64,000 bases of DNA. It comes from JAVDCA01 sp035293985 (GTDB taxonomy: Bacteria > Pseudomonadota > Alphaproteobacteria > Rhizobiales > Xanthobacteraceae). The notes beneath the pieces were generated by a model. The model saw only the letters and a list, made by a program, of their open reading frames with translations. It did no database searches and was not told the DNA's origin. The stretch covers positions 124,001-188,000 of the forward strand of contig DATGLS010000018.1 of NCBI GenBank assembly GCA_035293985.1, read 5' to 3'. The translations under genes and the position numbers were made by a program. This document shows, in pieces, positions 23,761 to 32,211 of this stretch (position 1 is the stretch's first letter; each line of letters begins with the position of its first letter).

Positions 23761-25191
23761 ATGACCCAATGGCCCGTCCACGGACGCATCAGCGGCCCCA
23801 TCGTCATGATCGGCTTCGGCTCGATCGGCAAAGGCACCCTGCCGCTGATCGAGCGCCATTTCGCCTATGACAAGGCCCGCTTCGTCGTCATCGATCCGGA
23901 GGACAAGGATCGCAAGATCCTCGACGAGCGCGGCATCCGCTTCATCCATCAGGGACTGACCCGGCAGAACTACCGCGAGCTGCTCACCCCCCTGCTGACC
24001 GCCGGCGGCGGTCAGGGCTTTTGCGTCAACCTCTCGGTCGACACCTCCTCGCTCGATATCATGGAATTGTGCCGCGAGATCGGCGCGCTCTACATCGATA
24101 CGGTGGTCGAGCCGTGGGCCGGCTTCTACTTCGACGCCAAGCTCGGGCCGGAGGCGCGCTCCAACTACGCCCTGCGCGAAACCATCCTGGCGGCGCGGCG
24201 CAGGCGCCCGGGCGGCACCACGGCGATCTCCTGCTGCGGCGCCAATCCCGGCATGGTCTCGTGGTTCGTCAAGCAGGCGCTGCTCAACATCGCCGACGAT
24301 CTCAAGGTCAAGGTCGCCGAGCCGAAGACCCGCGAGGCGTGGGGCAAGCTCGCCAAGAAGCTCGGCGTCAAGGGCATCCATATCGCCGAGCGCGACACCC
24401 AGCGCGCGAGGCAGCCCAAGCCGGCGGACGTCTTCGTCAACACCTGGTCGGTCGAGGGCTTCCTGTCCGAGGGCATGCAGCCGTCCGAGCTCGGCTGGGG
24501 CACCCACGAGAAGTGGATGCCGAAGAACGGCCATCGCCACAAGACCGGCTGTGGCGCCGCGATTTATCTCACCCAGCCCGGTGCGAACACGCGGGTGCGC
24601 TCGTGGACGCCGACCGCGCGCGGCCAGTACGGCTTCCTCGTCACCCACAACGAGTCGATCTCGATCGCCGACTACTTCACGCTTCGCAATGGCCGCAAGG
24701 TCATCTACCGGCCGACCTGCCACTACGCCTACCATCCGTGCAACGACGCGGTGCTCTCCCTGCACGAGCTGTTCGGCCGCGCCGGCCAGCGGCAGAAGGA
24801 CATCTACATCCTCGACGAGCACGACATCGTCGAGGGCATCGACGAGCTCGGCGTGCTCCTCTACGGCCACAAGAAGAACGCCTATTGGTACGGCTCGCAG
24901 CTCTCCATCGACGAGACGCGCGAGCTCGCGCCCTATCAGAACGCGACCGGACTGCAGGTCACCTCGGCGGTGCTCGCCGGCATGGTGTGGGCGCTGGAGA
25001 ACCCGACTGCCGGCATCGTCGAGGCCGACGAGGTGGATTTCCGCCGCTGCCTCGAGGTGCAGCGGCCCTATCTCGGTCCGGTGATCGGCCAGTACACCGA
25101 CTGGACGCCGCTCGTCGGTCGGCCGGGGTTCTTCCCCGAGGACATCGATAAGAGGGATCCATGGCAGTTCAGAAACGTCCTGGTTCGGTAG
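23761..25191 (+). CDS. hss: Homospermidine synthase
   Basis: 476 residues from the ATG at 23761, the typical length. The N-terminal Rossmann segment GPIVMIGFGSIGKGTLPLI binds NAD+, and FCVNLSVDTSSLDIM, YIDTVVEPWAGFY and SCCGANPGMVSWFVKQALL are characteristic of the saccharopine-dehydrogenase-like homospermidine synthases. The enzyme condenses two putrescines (or putrescine with spermidine) to homospermidine through an NAD+-dependent oxidation-reduction. It is the end of the polyamine locus. An upstream TTG at 23740 would add seven residues and is less likely. Confidence 0.97.
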   Translation: MTQWPVHGRISGPIVMIGFGSIGKGTLPLIERHFAYDKARFVVIDPEDKDRKILDERGIRFIHQGLTRQNYRELLTPLLTAGGGQGFCVNLSVDTSSLDIMELCREIGALYIDTVVEPWAGFYFDAKLGPEARSNYALRETILAARRRRPGGTTAISCCGANPGMVSWFVKQALLNIADDLKVKVAEPKTREAWGKLAKKLGVKGIHIAERDTQRARQPKPADVFVNTWSVEGFLSEGMQPSELGWGTHEKWMPKNGHRHKTGCGAAIYLTQPGANTRVRSWTPTARGQYGFLVTHNESISIADYFTLRNGRKVIYRPTCHYAYHPCNDAVLSLHELFGRAGQRQKDIYILDEHDIVEGIDELGVLLYGHKKNAYWYGSQLSIDETRELAPYQNATGLQVTSAVLAGMVWALENPTAGIVEADEVDFRRCLEVQRPYLGPVIGQYTDWTPLVGRPGFFPEDIDKRDPWQFRNVLVR

Positions 25192-25466
25192 ACAAACCCA
25201 CCGCTGAGAAGGCCCCGGCGCGAACGGTTACGGACATCGAAGCCATGTTTGCGGCGATCGACGCAATGGATGGCGAGATGCCCGAACGCGATCAGCGCGC
25301 CCGCGCCAGAACTCGAGAGCTGGGACTGACTACAGCGGGGTCACCCCTACCTCGCTATCCGCGGTCCCGAACGCCAGCTGATTGTTCCGGCTGCGTTCCT
25401 GGGCGATTGGCGACGTCGATACCAAGGCCCAGTCTAGGGCGTGGACTCGTTAACGCGCAGCCATAG
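25161..25466 (+). CDS. Short hypothetical protein, probably truncated by the IS remnant
   Basis: A 101-codon frame overlapping the last 31 nt of hss, with a GAGGGAT Shine-Dalgarno sequence before its ATG. The first half (MAVQKRPGSVDKPTAEKAPA and TVTDIEAMFAAIDAMDGE) has the charged make-up of a normal bacterial protein. From about codon 90 the frame runs into the IS remnant that begins near 25434. The original C-terminus is therefore probably lost. No family recognised. Confidence 0.4.
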   Translation: MAVQKRPGSVDKPTAEKAPARTVTDIEAMFAAIDAMDGEMPERDQRARARTRELGLTTAGSPLPRYPRSRTPADCSGCVPGRLATSIPRPSLGRGLVNAQP

Positions 25467-26078
25467 GCCTATCGACGCGAGCTGGATGAACGCAAGGTAG
25501 TTGGCCGCGAGCTTGTCGTAGCGCGTTGCTACACGCCGACATTGCTTCAAGAACCTCTCGACCAGGTTGCGCGCCCGGTACAGGTACGGACTGAAGCAGA
25601 GCGCCTCGTTGCGATTCCGTCGAGGTGGGATGTTCGCCCATGCGATATGTTCGCTGACGAGTTCTCTAATCCACTCGGCGTCATATCCACGATCAGCCAA
25701 GAGCATTGCTCCCGACTGCAGACGCGACAAGAGCGTGGCTGCAAGCCGATCGTCGTGGGCTTCGCCGGCTGTGAGCGCGAGCCGGACCGGCAGCCCGTTG
25801 CTGTCGACCCCTGCATGAATCTCACTGGTCAGCCCGCCCCGTGACCGCCCCATGCCTGCCTCTTGTTTCGGGCGAGACATGCACCGTGTTGGTGCACGCG
25901 CACGATTGACGTGTCGATCATTTGGACGGCGGCATCATGGGCGGCAGCGAGCGCGTCAATGATCCGGCTCCAGACCCCGGCAAGCCGCCAGCGCACAAGC
26001 GGTTGTAGCAAGTGGTGTAGGGACCGAAGGCGATCGGTAGATCGCGCCACGGCGCCCCGGACCGCAGCACCCGGTTGT
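25434..26078 (-). mobile_element. IS5-family (IS427 group) remnant with frameshifted transposase
   Basis: Transposase homology is spread over three minus-strand frames: LRSGAPWRDLPIAFGPYTTCYNR, then VRWRLAGVWSRIIDALAAAH with VQMIDTSIVRVHQHGAC, then GRSRGGLTSEIHAGVDSNGL down to ATRYDKLAANYLAFIQLAS. A one-base deletion near 26000 (CGCTTGTGCGC where CGCTTTGTGCGC is expected) breaks the first join. The second join near 25858 may be the group's natural frameshift site. A short in-frame deletion precedes KQCRRVATRYDK. The N-terminal part and right end are missing. The left end starts near GGGCGTGGACTCGTTAACG. It cannot transpose by itself. Confidence 0.85.
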
Positions 26079-26270
26079 GTCGCTCATGACCCACAGCCGG
26101 CATCCCCCGCCACTCGCCGTCGCTGTGCAACAAAAACGGTGAGCAGGGCGATATGCGCAAAGTTGTCCGAATCCTTCCCCGGCGCCGATGATAGGTTTTG
26201 GCCTTGCGACCTAGGCGAGGCATCAAGATGCCTTCTCGGAAGGTCGAGACCATTGGCAAGGGAGATCGAG

Positions 26271-26525
26271 ATGTTGGGCTTCGTTTCCGCCACAATGCGC
26301 ATGTGCATAGTCGCGGTCGCGGTTGGTTCGCTGATGTCGTCCGCGCAAGTCGCCAATGCGGTACCGGCCGCGCAGCACCCGCTGGCGACGCCTTTCAAGC
26401 CGATCCCGGTCGAAGGCTTGGAGTGCAATTCCAAGAAGGTCTGCGTCGCCAACTGCCTCGCCGCGGACAAGCGCAATAATAAGGCCTCCTGCGAAACCTT
26501 CTGCAGCCAGTGCAAGGGCGATTAG
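26271..26525 (+). CDS. Small secreted Cys-rich protein
   Basis: 84 residues from the ATG at 26271, with a signal peptide (hydrophobic core MCIVAVAVGSLMSSAQVA, cleavage near NAVPA). The mature C-terminus has six Cys in about 30 residues (LECNSKKVCVANCLAADK then SCETFCSQCKGD), consistent with disulfide bonding in the periplasm or outside. A frame open far upstream is an artefact of the IS region. No family recognised. It lies between the IS remnant and another small secreted protein. Confidence 0.6.
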   Translation: MLGFVSATMRMCIVAVAVGSLMSSAQVANAVPAAQHPLATPFKPIPVEGLECNSKKVCVANCLAADKRNNKASCETFCSQCKGD

Positions 26526-26615
26526 CCCGGGGCCGCCTCGCTCTCCGGGACGCCGCCGCTTGTCCTACTTGCAACGCCACCTGCGGGGAGTTGCCGAAGA
26601 GGTAAAAATCGAGCG

Positions 26616-26987
26616 ATGGAGGTCTTCTTGCGTTCGCAAAACCGGCTGGGCGCTCTCGTCCGTCATGGCTTGAGCGCGTCATGTGCAATCCTGGTCCTGC
26701 TGTCGGTGCACGCCGTCGCCTTCGCGGCAGAGGAAGGCGGACTATATGGCATCGACCAAGAACGATTCGACCAGTGCATGAGCGCCCCGGCCACGAGAGG
26801 CGACCGCGCGCGATGCCTCAAATGGGCCGGGCCTTCGCGCGCGCATCTGCTTCCTGCTCGCGATCCCCATGGCCGCCACTATCGATACAACCCGGAAAGA
26901 TACGACTACTGCGTCAAGCACAAGCTCTACGGCGACCGCACCGACATTTCGGCTTTTTGCACCCGCTGGTCGGGGGTATGGCGCTGA
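26616..26987 (+). CDS. Small secreted protein of unknown function
   Basis: 123 residues with an N-terminal signal peptide (SASCAILVLLSVHAVAFAAEE, cleavage near AFA-AE). The mature part has two similar units, IDQERFDQCM and YNPERYDYCV, each ending with Cys, and two further Cys (ARCLKW, SAFCTRW), so two disulfides and an internal duplication are possible. It follows the Cys-rich gene by 90 nt. No known domain. Confidence 0.62.
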   Translation: MEVFLRSQNRLGALVRHGLSASCAILVLLSVHAVAFAAEEGGLYGIDQERFDQCMSAPATRGDRARCLKWAGPSRAHLLPARDPHGRHYRYNPERYDYCVKHKLYGDRTDISAFCTRWSGVWR

Positions 26988-27270
26988 TCGCCGCGAGGGA
27001 TGATCGGAAGCTTAGCGCATGGGTCCTGGATAGTCGCGGGTGACAACCGGCCGCGGCATTCGAGCACGCCGATACCGGCCGTTGCTTCCGGTGGGGAAGC
27101 GAAGCGTGTGGCGAAGTCGTGATCGAGTGTCACCAGCATGCGGCCTTCATCCTGGCAAACCTTGAAGATGTGCTCATCTTCGGCGCCCGCCAGTTGCTGC
27201 TCGGCGACGCGTCGGCCCCGAGCAGCGATTTTCCGAGCTGCCCGAGATTCTCGTCGAGCTTTATCTTCAT
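26988..27270 (-). pseudogene. DUF5615 (PIN-like) toxin, frameshifted
   Basis: The ATG at 27270 overlaps the antitoxin stop (ATGA), and translation begins MKIKLDENLGQLGKSLLGAD, the start of DUF5615 toxins. The family sequence then continues in another frame as VAEQQLAGAEDEHIFKVCQDE and GRMLVTLDHDFATRFASPPE, so an indel lies around 27200-27225. The end (after IGVLECRGRLSP) is also unlike the family. The acidic PIN-like residues (D in LDEN, D in TLDHDF) survive in separate frames. The toxin is probably inactive. Confidence 0.7.
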
Positions 27271-27509
27271 TCGGCCGCGGCGTTCGGAAGCGGCACGATG
27301 CGTTCGCGCGCGAGCTCCGCCGCATAAGCGATGGCTGCCCGGATGTCCTCGGATTGCAATTGTGGATACGCCGCGAGGATTTGGGCCTCGGTTTCGCCGC
27401 TGGCAAGAAAATCGAGGATCAGCGACACCCAGATGCGCGTGCCCTTGATGCAGGGTTTGCCGAAGCAGACCGCCGGGTCGATAGAGATGCGATCAAGCGG
27501 GGACGCCAT
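27267..27509 (-). CDS. DUF433-family antitoxin
   Basis: 80 residues from the ATG at 27509 (MASPLDRISIDPAVCFGKPC). The DUF433 pattern IDPAVCFGKPCIKGTRI, then LILDFLASGETEAQILAAYP and LQSEDIRAAIAYAAEL, is complete. These small helix-turn-helix-like proteins are coded directly before DUF5615 toxins and are thought to neutralise them and repress the operon. Here the toxin overlap (ATGA) is kept although the toxin is frameshifted. Confidence 0.87.
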   Translation of the reverse strand: MASPLDRISIDPAVCFGKPCIKGTRIWVSLILDFLASGETEAQILAAYPQLQSEDIRAAIAYAAELARERIVPLPNAAAE

Positions 27510-27569
27510 GTGCTGAGTGTACCAGAGCGCCGAGATCACGCCAAACACGCCGACGGGCCTCGGCGCACC

Positions 27570-28580
27570 CTAGAGATCGATCACCCCCGCTTCCCCGTCC
27601 TCCGTCCCGAAGGCCAGCCGGCTGCCAGCCGCGTTCCATGCGAGCGCCGTGACCGGCGATGCGGCGTGATTGCGCGCCAGCACCTCGGCGCCGTCGTCGA
27701 TGCGGGTGAGCAGGATCATGCCATCCTCGAACCCGGCGGCGCAGACTTCTTGCTTGGGATGCGCCGCCACCGCGGAGATACGCTGCTCGGCGGGACTCAA
27801 CACCTTCGGGTTCTTGCCCATGGGGCCATCCTTGCCGGTGAACGGCCACACCACGAGCTGGCTCGCGCCCGAGGTCGCGAGCCACTTCGATCCCGGGCCC
27901 CAGCTCAGCGAGCGGACCTTGCTCGAATAGCCCGACATGCGCATGTGCTTGCCGTCGACCAGGCGCCAGCCGTGCAGGGTCGGCTCCTGCATCGAGGTGA
28001 CCAGGAAGCGGCCATCCGGGCTGAAGGTCACGTCGAGATGCGAGCCCTTCCACTCCAGCATCTCCGGCTTGGCGTCCGTCGCATTAGGGAACCACAGTGT
28101 CGCGCCATTGTAGTGCGCGACGGCGAGGCGGAAGCCTTTGGGCGCAAACGCGAGCCCGCCCACCGTGGACGGCAGCTCGATGCTGCGCTCGCCCTTGTTC
28201 CCTCCTTTGGCGGCGCGCACGAAGGCCTGCTTGCCGCACGACCAGGCGACGTTGTCGTTGGCGATGGCGACATGATCGATCCAGCGCCGCTTGGCGTCGG
28301 TCGCGAGCGTGTCGCTCTCGCCCGCCGGATTGGTCGTCACGACCTTGCCGTCGTCGCCGCCGGTGACGATGGAGCTGCCATCGGAGACGGATGCCAGGAT
28401 CCCGCCGCCGTGGACCGCGACGCGCTGCTCGGCGCCGTCGCGCCAAAACAGCAGCGTCTCCTCGCCGAGGACGAACACTGGATCGTCGCCGAGAAAATGC
28501 ACGGCCACGACAGATCCGCCCGCCGCGATGGGGCGAATGCGATCGGTGATACGCGGCGTGCTGGTCTGCGTATCGCTCAT
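27570..28580 (-). CDS. WD40-repeat protein
   Basis: 336 residues from the ATG at 28580 (MSDTQTSTPRITDRI); a start at 28604 would overlap the CobW gene. Repeated blade units end in patterns such as GLAFAPKGFRLAVAHYNGAT, DVTFSPDGRFLVTSMQEPT, SLSWGPGSKWLATSGASQLV and ALAWNAAGSRLAFGTEDGEA, giving a probable seven-bladed propeller. No signal peptide. It directly follows a CobW/COG0523 metallochaperone gene (4 nt), a pairing I recall from Bradyrhizobium-like genomes, and may be its protein partner or a scaffold. Confidence 0.88.
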   Translation of the reverse strand: MSDTQTSTPRITDRIRPIAAGGSVVAVHFLGDDPVFVLGEETLLFWRDGAEQRVAVHGGGILASVSDGSSIVTGGDDGKVVTTNPAGESDTLATDAKRRWIDHVAIANDNVAWSCGKQAFVRAAKGGNKGERSIELPSTVGGLAFAPKGFRLAVAHYNGATLWFPNATDAKPEMLEWKGSHLDVTFSPDGRFLVTSMQEPTLHGWRLVDGKHMRMSGYSSKVRSLSWGPGSKWLATSGASQLVVWPFTGKDGPMGKNPKVLSPAEQRISAVAAHPKQEVCAAGFEDGMILLTRIDDGAEVLARNHAASPVTALAWNAAGSRLAFGTEDGEAGVIDL

Positions 28581-28584
28581 CCGC

Positions 28585-29616
28585 TCAGGCCACGCACTCC
28601 GCAAAGCCCGTGCGGATCATCTCCTCCGGCAGATCGCGGCCGATGAAGACGGCGCGGCTCACGCGCTCCTCGCCATCCTTCCACTGCCGCTGATGATCGC
28701 CGTCGAGCATCATGTGCACGCCCTGGAAAACGAAGCGCTCGGGATCGTCCTTGAACGAGAGGATACCCTTGCAGCGCAGGATCTTCTGCCCTTCCTGCGC
28801 GACCAGGTTCTGGATCCAAGGGAAGAACTTGTCGGGGTTGAGCGGCTTCTCGCTCTTCACCGACAGCGATTGCATGTCCTCGTCGTGATAGTGCTTGAGC
28901 CCGCCGTGATCATGGTCGTGCCCATGATCATGATCGTGGTGATGGTCATGATCGTGATCATGCCCGTTGCCCTCCTCCAGGAAGGCCGGCTCGATATCGA
29001 GGATGCGGTCGAGGTCGAAGGCGTTGCGGCCGAGCACCTCGGGCAGCGGGATGGCGCAGCGCTGGGTGCGGTGCAGCTTGGCGTAGGGGTTGATGCCGCG
29101 GATGCGCGCCTCGATCTCGCGCAGCTCGGCGTCGCTGACGAGATCGGTCTTGTTGATCAGGATCACGTCGGCGAACGCGATCTGGTTCTTCGCCTCCGGC
29201 GCGTCGCGCAGCCGATCCTTGAGCCACTTGGCGTCCGCGACCGTGACCACCGCGTCGAGCTTCGCCTTCTTGCCTACGTTCTCGTCGACGAAGAAGGTCT
29301 GCGCCACCGGCGCCGGATCCGCCAGGCCCGTGGTCTCGACGATGATGGCGTCGAACTTGCCCTTGCGCCGCATCAGCCCGTCGATGATGCGGATCAGGTC
29401 GCCGCGCACGGTGCAGCAGATGCAGCCGTTGTTCATCTCGAACACTTCCTCGTCGGCGCCCACCACGAGGTCGTTGTCGATGCCGATCTCGCCGAACTCG
29501 TTGACGATGACGGCGAACTTCTGGCCGTGCGGCTCCGAGAGGATGCGGTTGAGCAGCGTGGTCTTGCCGGCGCCGAGATAGCCGGTGAGCACCGTGACGG
29601 GGATCTTGTCGGACAT
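28585..29616 (-). CDS. CobW/COG0523-family GTPase, metal chaperone
   Basis: 343 residues. G1 P-loop LTGYLGAGKTTLLNRIL (residues 12-20), the CxCC metal motif NNGCICCTVRGDLI (about 64-75), G3-like ETTGLADPAP and G4 LINKTDLV are all present. A His/Asp-rich insertion (about residues 218-245, made of HDHD units) forms a likely metal-binding loop, and a CobW C-terminal domain follows. Such proteins deliver Zn2+ or other metals to client enzymes at the cost of GTP. A cobalt role for the nearby nitrile hydratase is possible but 15 kb away. No Zur-like site was identified upstream. Confidence 0.94.
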   Translation of the reverse strand: MSDKIPVTVLTGYLGAGKTTLLNRILSEPHGQKFAVIVNEFGEIGIDNDLVVGADEEVFEMNNGCICCTVRGDLIRIIDGLMRRKGKFDAIIVETTGLADPAPVAQTFFVDENVGKKAKLDAVVTVADAKWLKDRLRDAPEAKNQIAFADVILINKTDLVSDAELREIEARIRGINPYAKLHRTQRCAIPLPEVLGRNAFDLDRILDIEPAFLEEGNGHDHDHDHHHDHDHGHDHDHGGLKHYHDEDMQSLSVKSEKPLNPDKFFPWIQNLVAQEGQKILRCKGILSFKDDPERFVFQGVHMMLDGDHQRQWKDGEERVSRAVFIGRDLPEEMIRTGFAECVA

Positions 29617-29710
29617 CGGGTGAGTTTCTCCGTTGGGCCTCTATATAGGGGATCGGGGGGCGGCTAGAAAACCCTGGCCGCGCGCTCCAGGGGCCCGTTT
29701 CGGAAACAGC

Positions 29711-30250
29711 ATGGTCGACCGTCTCGCCGCCATCGCCGCAGGGATAGACCGGTTCAACGCCGCAATAGGTCGCACCGTCACCTGGTGCCTCATCGGAATG
29801 GTGATCGTGCAGGTCGCCGTGGTGCTGATGCGCTACGTGCTCGGCATCGGCTCGATCTGGCTCTCCGAGACGATCCTCTACGCGCATGCGACCCTGTTCA
29901 TGGGGGCGGCCGCGTGGACGCTGCAGGCGCGCGGGCATGTGCGGGTCGACATCTTCTATGCCGATGCCGCGCCGCGCACCCGTGCGCTGGTCGACCTCGC
30001 GGGCGCGCTCTTTCTGCTGCTGCCCTTCATCGGCGGGCTTGCCTGGTTCGCCCTGCCCTATGTGACGCGCTCCTGGGCGATCCTCGAGCATTCGCCCGAG
30101 GCGAGCGGCCTGCCGCTGGTGTTTCTGCTCAAGACGCTGATCCTGCTGTTCGCCCTCTTGCTCGGCCTGCAGGGCATCGCGCAGGCGGCTCGTGCCTGGC
30201 TCACGCTCGTCGGCGCCGCGCCGGCTCCCGCGCCCAGGCCCCACCACTGA
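29711..30250 (+). CDS. TRAP transporter small permease (DctQ type)
   Basis: 179 residues from the ATG at 29711, with four hydrophobic helices and the DctQ signature around VVLMRYVLGIGSIWLSETIL and ARGHVRVDIFY. It is the small membrane subunit of a tripartite ATP-independent periplasmic transporter and lies 7 nt before the large permease gene. No periplasmic binding protein (DctP) gene is next to the pair. The frame can be read upstream to 29633 but without family residues. Confidence 0.9.
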   Translation: MVDRLAAIAAGIDRFNAAIGRTVTWCLIGMVIVQVAVVLMRYVLGIGSIWLSETILYAHATLFMGAAAWTLQARGHVRVDIFYADAAPRTRALVDLAGALFLLLPFIGGLAWFALPYVTRSWAILEHSPEASGLPLVFLLKTLILLFALLLGLQGIAQAARAWLTLVGAAPAPAPRPHH

Positions 30251-30257
30251 GACGCCG

Positions 30258-31838
30258 ATGGGCCTGCCCGAGCTGCTCGCCACCCTTCTGGTCGTCGCCG
30301 TCTGCGGCCTGCTGATGGCCGGCTATCCGGTCGCCTTCACGCTCGGCGGCACTGCGCTCGCCTTCGCGGTGCTCGGCGAGGCGACCGGCGTCATGCGTTT
30401 CTCGCTCCTCGGCGCGCTGCCGCCGCGCGTCTTCGGCGTGATGACCAACGAGGTGCTGCTGGCGATCCCGCTGTTCATCCTCATGGGCGTGATGCTGGAG
30501 CGCTCGCGCATCGCCGAGGAGCTGCTGGAGACCATGGGGCGGGCGTTCGGCCGTCTCACTGGCGGCCTTGCGATCTCCGTGACCCTCGTCGGCGTGCTGC
30601 TCGCCGCCGCCAAGGGCGTGGTCGGCGCGACCGTCGTCACCATGGGGCTGATCTCGCTGCCCGCCATGCTGCGCCACGGCTACAATCCGCGCCTTGCCGC
30701 CGGTACGGTGGCGGCAACCGGCACGCTCGCGCAGATCATGCCGCCCGCGACCGTGCTGGTGCTGCTCGGCGACCAGCTCAACACCGCCTACCAGGCCGCC
30801 CAGCTCGCGCAGGGCAAGTTCGCGCCCGACCAGGTATCGGTCAGCGACCTCTTCGCCGGCGCGGTCATCCCGGCGCTCGCGCTGGTCGGGCTATATCTCG
30901 CCTTTCAGATCGGCGTCGCGCTGCTGCGCCCGCATGCCTGCCCGGCGATCCGGCGCGAGCCGGATGCGCCGACCGGCGTTGCGCTGATCCGCCGCCTCGC
31001 CGATGCCCTCGTCGCGCCGCTCGCGCTCATCATCGTGGTGCTCGGCTCGATCCTCGGCGGGCTCGCCACCCCGACTGAAGCCGCCGCCGTCGGCGCCTTC
31101 GGCGCGATTCTGCTCACCGCGCGCAAGGCCGCGCCGACGCGATCGGCGCCGGTGACGCTCGCGATCCTCGCCGCCGCCGGTCTGCTCGTCCTGCACCATG
31201 TCGCCGATTTGCGGGTCGGCCGCGCCGATGCCAGCGCCTGGGACGATGCCGCCGTCGCGGCCGCCTTCGTACTGCTGGCAGCGCTCGCCTACGGTGCCGC
31301 CGCGGCCATCGCGACGGTCGCGCGCGAAAAAATCCTGCAGCCCGCGCTCGCCGCGACCACGCAGATCACGGCGATGATCTTCACCATCCTGATCGGCGCG
31401 ACCATGTTCAGCCTCGTCTTTCGCGGGCTCGGCGGCGACGACATGGTGCAGCGCGCGCTCGGCGACCTGCCGGGCGGAGTCGCCGGCGCGCTGCTCATCG
31501 TGATGGTCGCGATGTTCCTGCTCGGCTTCGTGATGGACGCCTTCGAGATCATCTTCGTGGTGGTGCCGATCGTGGCGCCGCCGCTGCTGCGCATGCCGGG
31601 CGTCGATCCGGTGTGGCTCGGCATCCTGATGGCGATGAATCTGCAGACGTCGTACCTGCACCCGCCGCTCGGGCCGACGCTGTTCTACCTGCGCGGCGTC
31701 GCGCCCCCGCAGGTCAAGACGCTCGACATTTATATCGGCGTCATCCCGTTCGTGCTGATCCAGCTCGGAATGCTGGTCGTGCTGTGGTTCAGGCCGGGCC
31801 TCGCGACCTGGCTGCCCCACCTGCTCGCGGGTGGTTGA
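30258..31838 (+). CDS. TRAP transporter large permease (DctM type)
   Basis: 526 residues, about 100 more than classical DctM. The N-terminal half (MGLPELLATLLVVAVCGLL, IPLFILMGVMLERSRIAEEL, ATVVTMGLISLPAMLRHGYN) and C-terminal half (GFVMDAFEIIFVVVPIVAPP, MNLQTSYLHPPLGPTLFYLR) carry the 12-helix carboxylate-type core. Extra hydrophobic segments are inserted in the middle (about residues 290-385). This longer form is seen in a branch of TRAP permeases for mannitol/chloroaromatic-like compounds. The substrate is unknown without its binding protein. Convergent with the next gene. Confidence 0.9.
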   Translation: MGLPELLATLLVVAVCGLLMAGYPVAFTLGGTALAFAVLGEATGVMRFSLLGALPPRVFGVMTNEVLLAIPLFILMGVMLERSRIAEELLETMGRAFGRLTGGLAISVTLVGVLLAAAKGVVGATVVTMGLISLPAMLRHGYNPRLAAGTVAATGTLAQIMPPATVLVLLGDQLNTAYQAAQLAQGKFAPDQVSVSDLFAGAVIPALALVGLYLAFQIGVALLRPHACPAIRREPDAPTGVALIRRLADALVAPLALIIVVLGSILGGLATPTEAAAVGAFGAILLTARKAAPTRSAPVTLAILAAAGLLVLHHVADLRVGRADASAWDDAAVAAAFVLLAALAYGAAAAIATVAREKILQPALAATTQITAMIFTILIGATMFSLVFRGLGGDDMVQRALGDLPGGVAGALLIVMVAMFLLGFVMDAFEIIFVVVPIVAPPLLRMPGVDPVWLGILMAMNLQTSYLHPPLGPTLFYLRGVAPPQVKTLDIYIGVIPFVLIQLGMLVVLWFRPGLATWLPHLLAGG

Positions 31839-31849
31839 GCGCCCAGCGA

Positions 31850-32131
31850 TCAGTCGCGGACGGAGATCACGTGGCGATGGTGATGGTGCTCGTGCGGCGG
31901 CCACAACACCGCGTTCTGCGGCAGGCCGCAATGAGTGTACCATGACTGATTGCGGTAATTCCATTTCACGCAACCGGCCTGATACATCTCGTACGTGTCG
32001 CCGTAGTCCCACAGTTGTTGCCACGCGTACCAGTGCGGCTCGAGGCGGTTGGCTTGCGCCGGGCCGGAAGCGCCCCAGCAGACTGCCGCGCCGGCGGCCA
32101 CAACGAGCAAAGCTTTGCGCAGCAAATTCAC
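31850..32131 (-). CDS. Small secreted protein with His-rich tail
   Basis: 93 residues from a GTG at 32131 that has an AAGGGGG Shine-Dalgarno sequence; an ATG at 32164 would add 11 residues. Signal peptide with core LLRKALLVVAAGAAVCWGAS, cleavage near AQA-N. The mature part is rich in aromatic residues (HWYAWQQLWDYGDTYEMY) with two Cys, and ends in a cluster of His (PPHEHHHHRH) that could bind metal. No known family. Confidence 0.6.
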   Translation of the reverse strand: MNLLRKALLVVAAGAAVCWGASGPAQANRLEPHWYAWQQLWDYGDTYEMYQAGCVKWNYRNQSWYTHCGLPQNAVLWPPHEHHHHRHVISVRD

Positions 32132-32211
32132 GGGTTGCCCCCTTCTGCAAATCGGACGCATCATTTAAGGCCCTTGTTCCCTCCGATTCAAGGGCTCAGC
32201 GGGGACTGTTG

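Noticed and set aside
21729..23837. 702-codon open frame on the minus strand
   Set aside because: Antisense to the decarboxylase and GNAT genes; no recognisable domain.
25800..25870. IS transposase join read as a working programmed frameshift in an active element
   Set aside because: Even if that join is natural, an extra one-base deletion near 26000 and the missing N-terminus and right end make the element a remnant.
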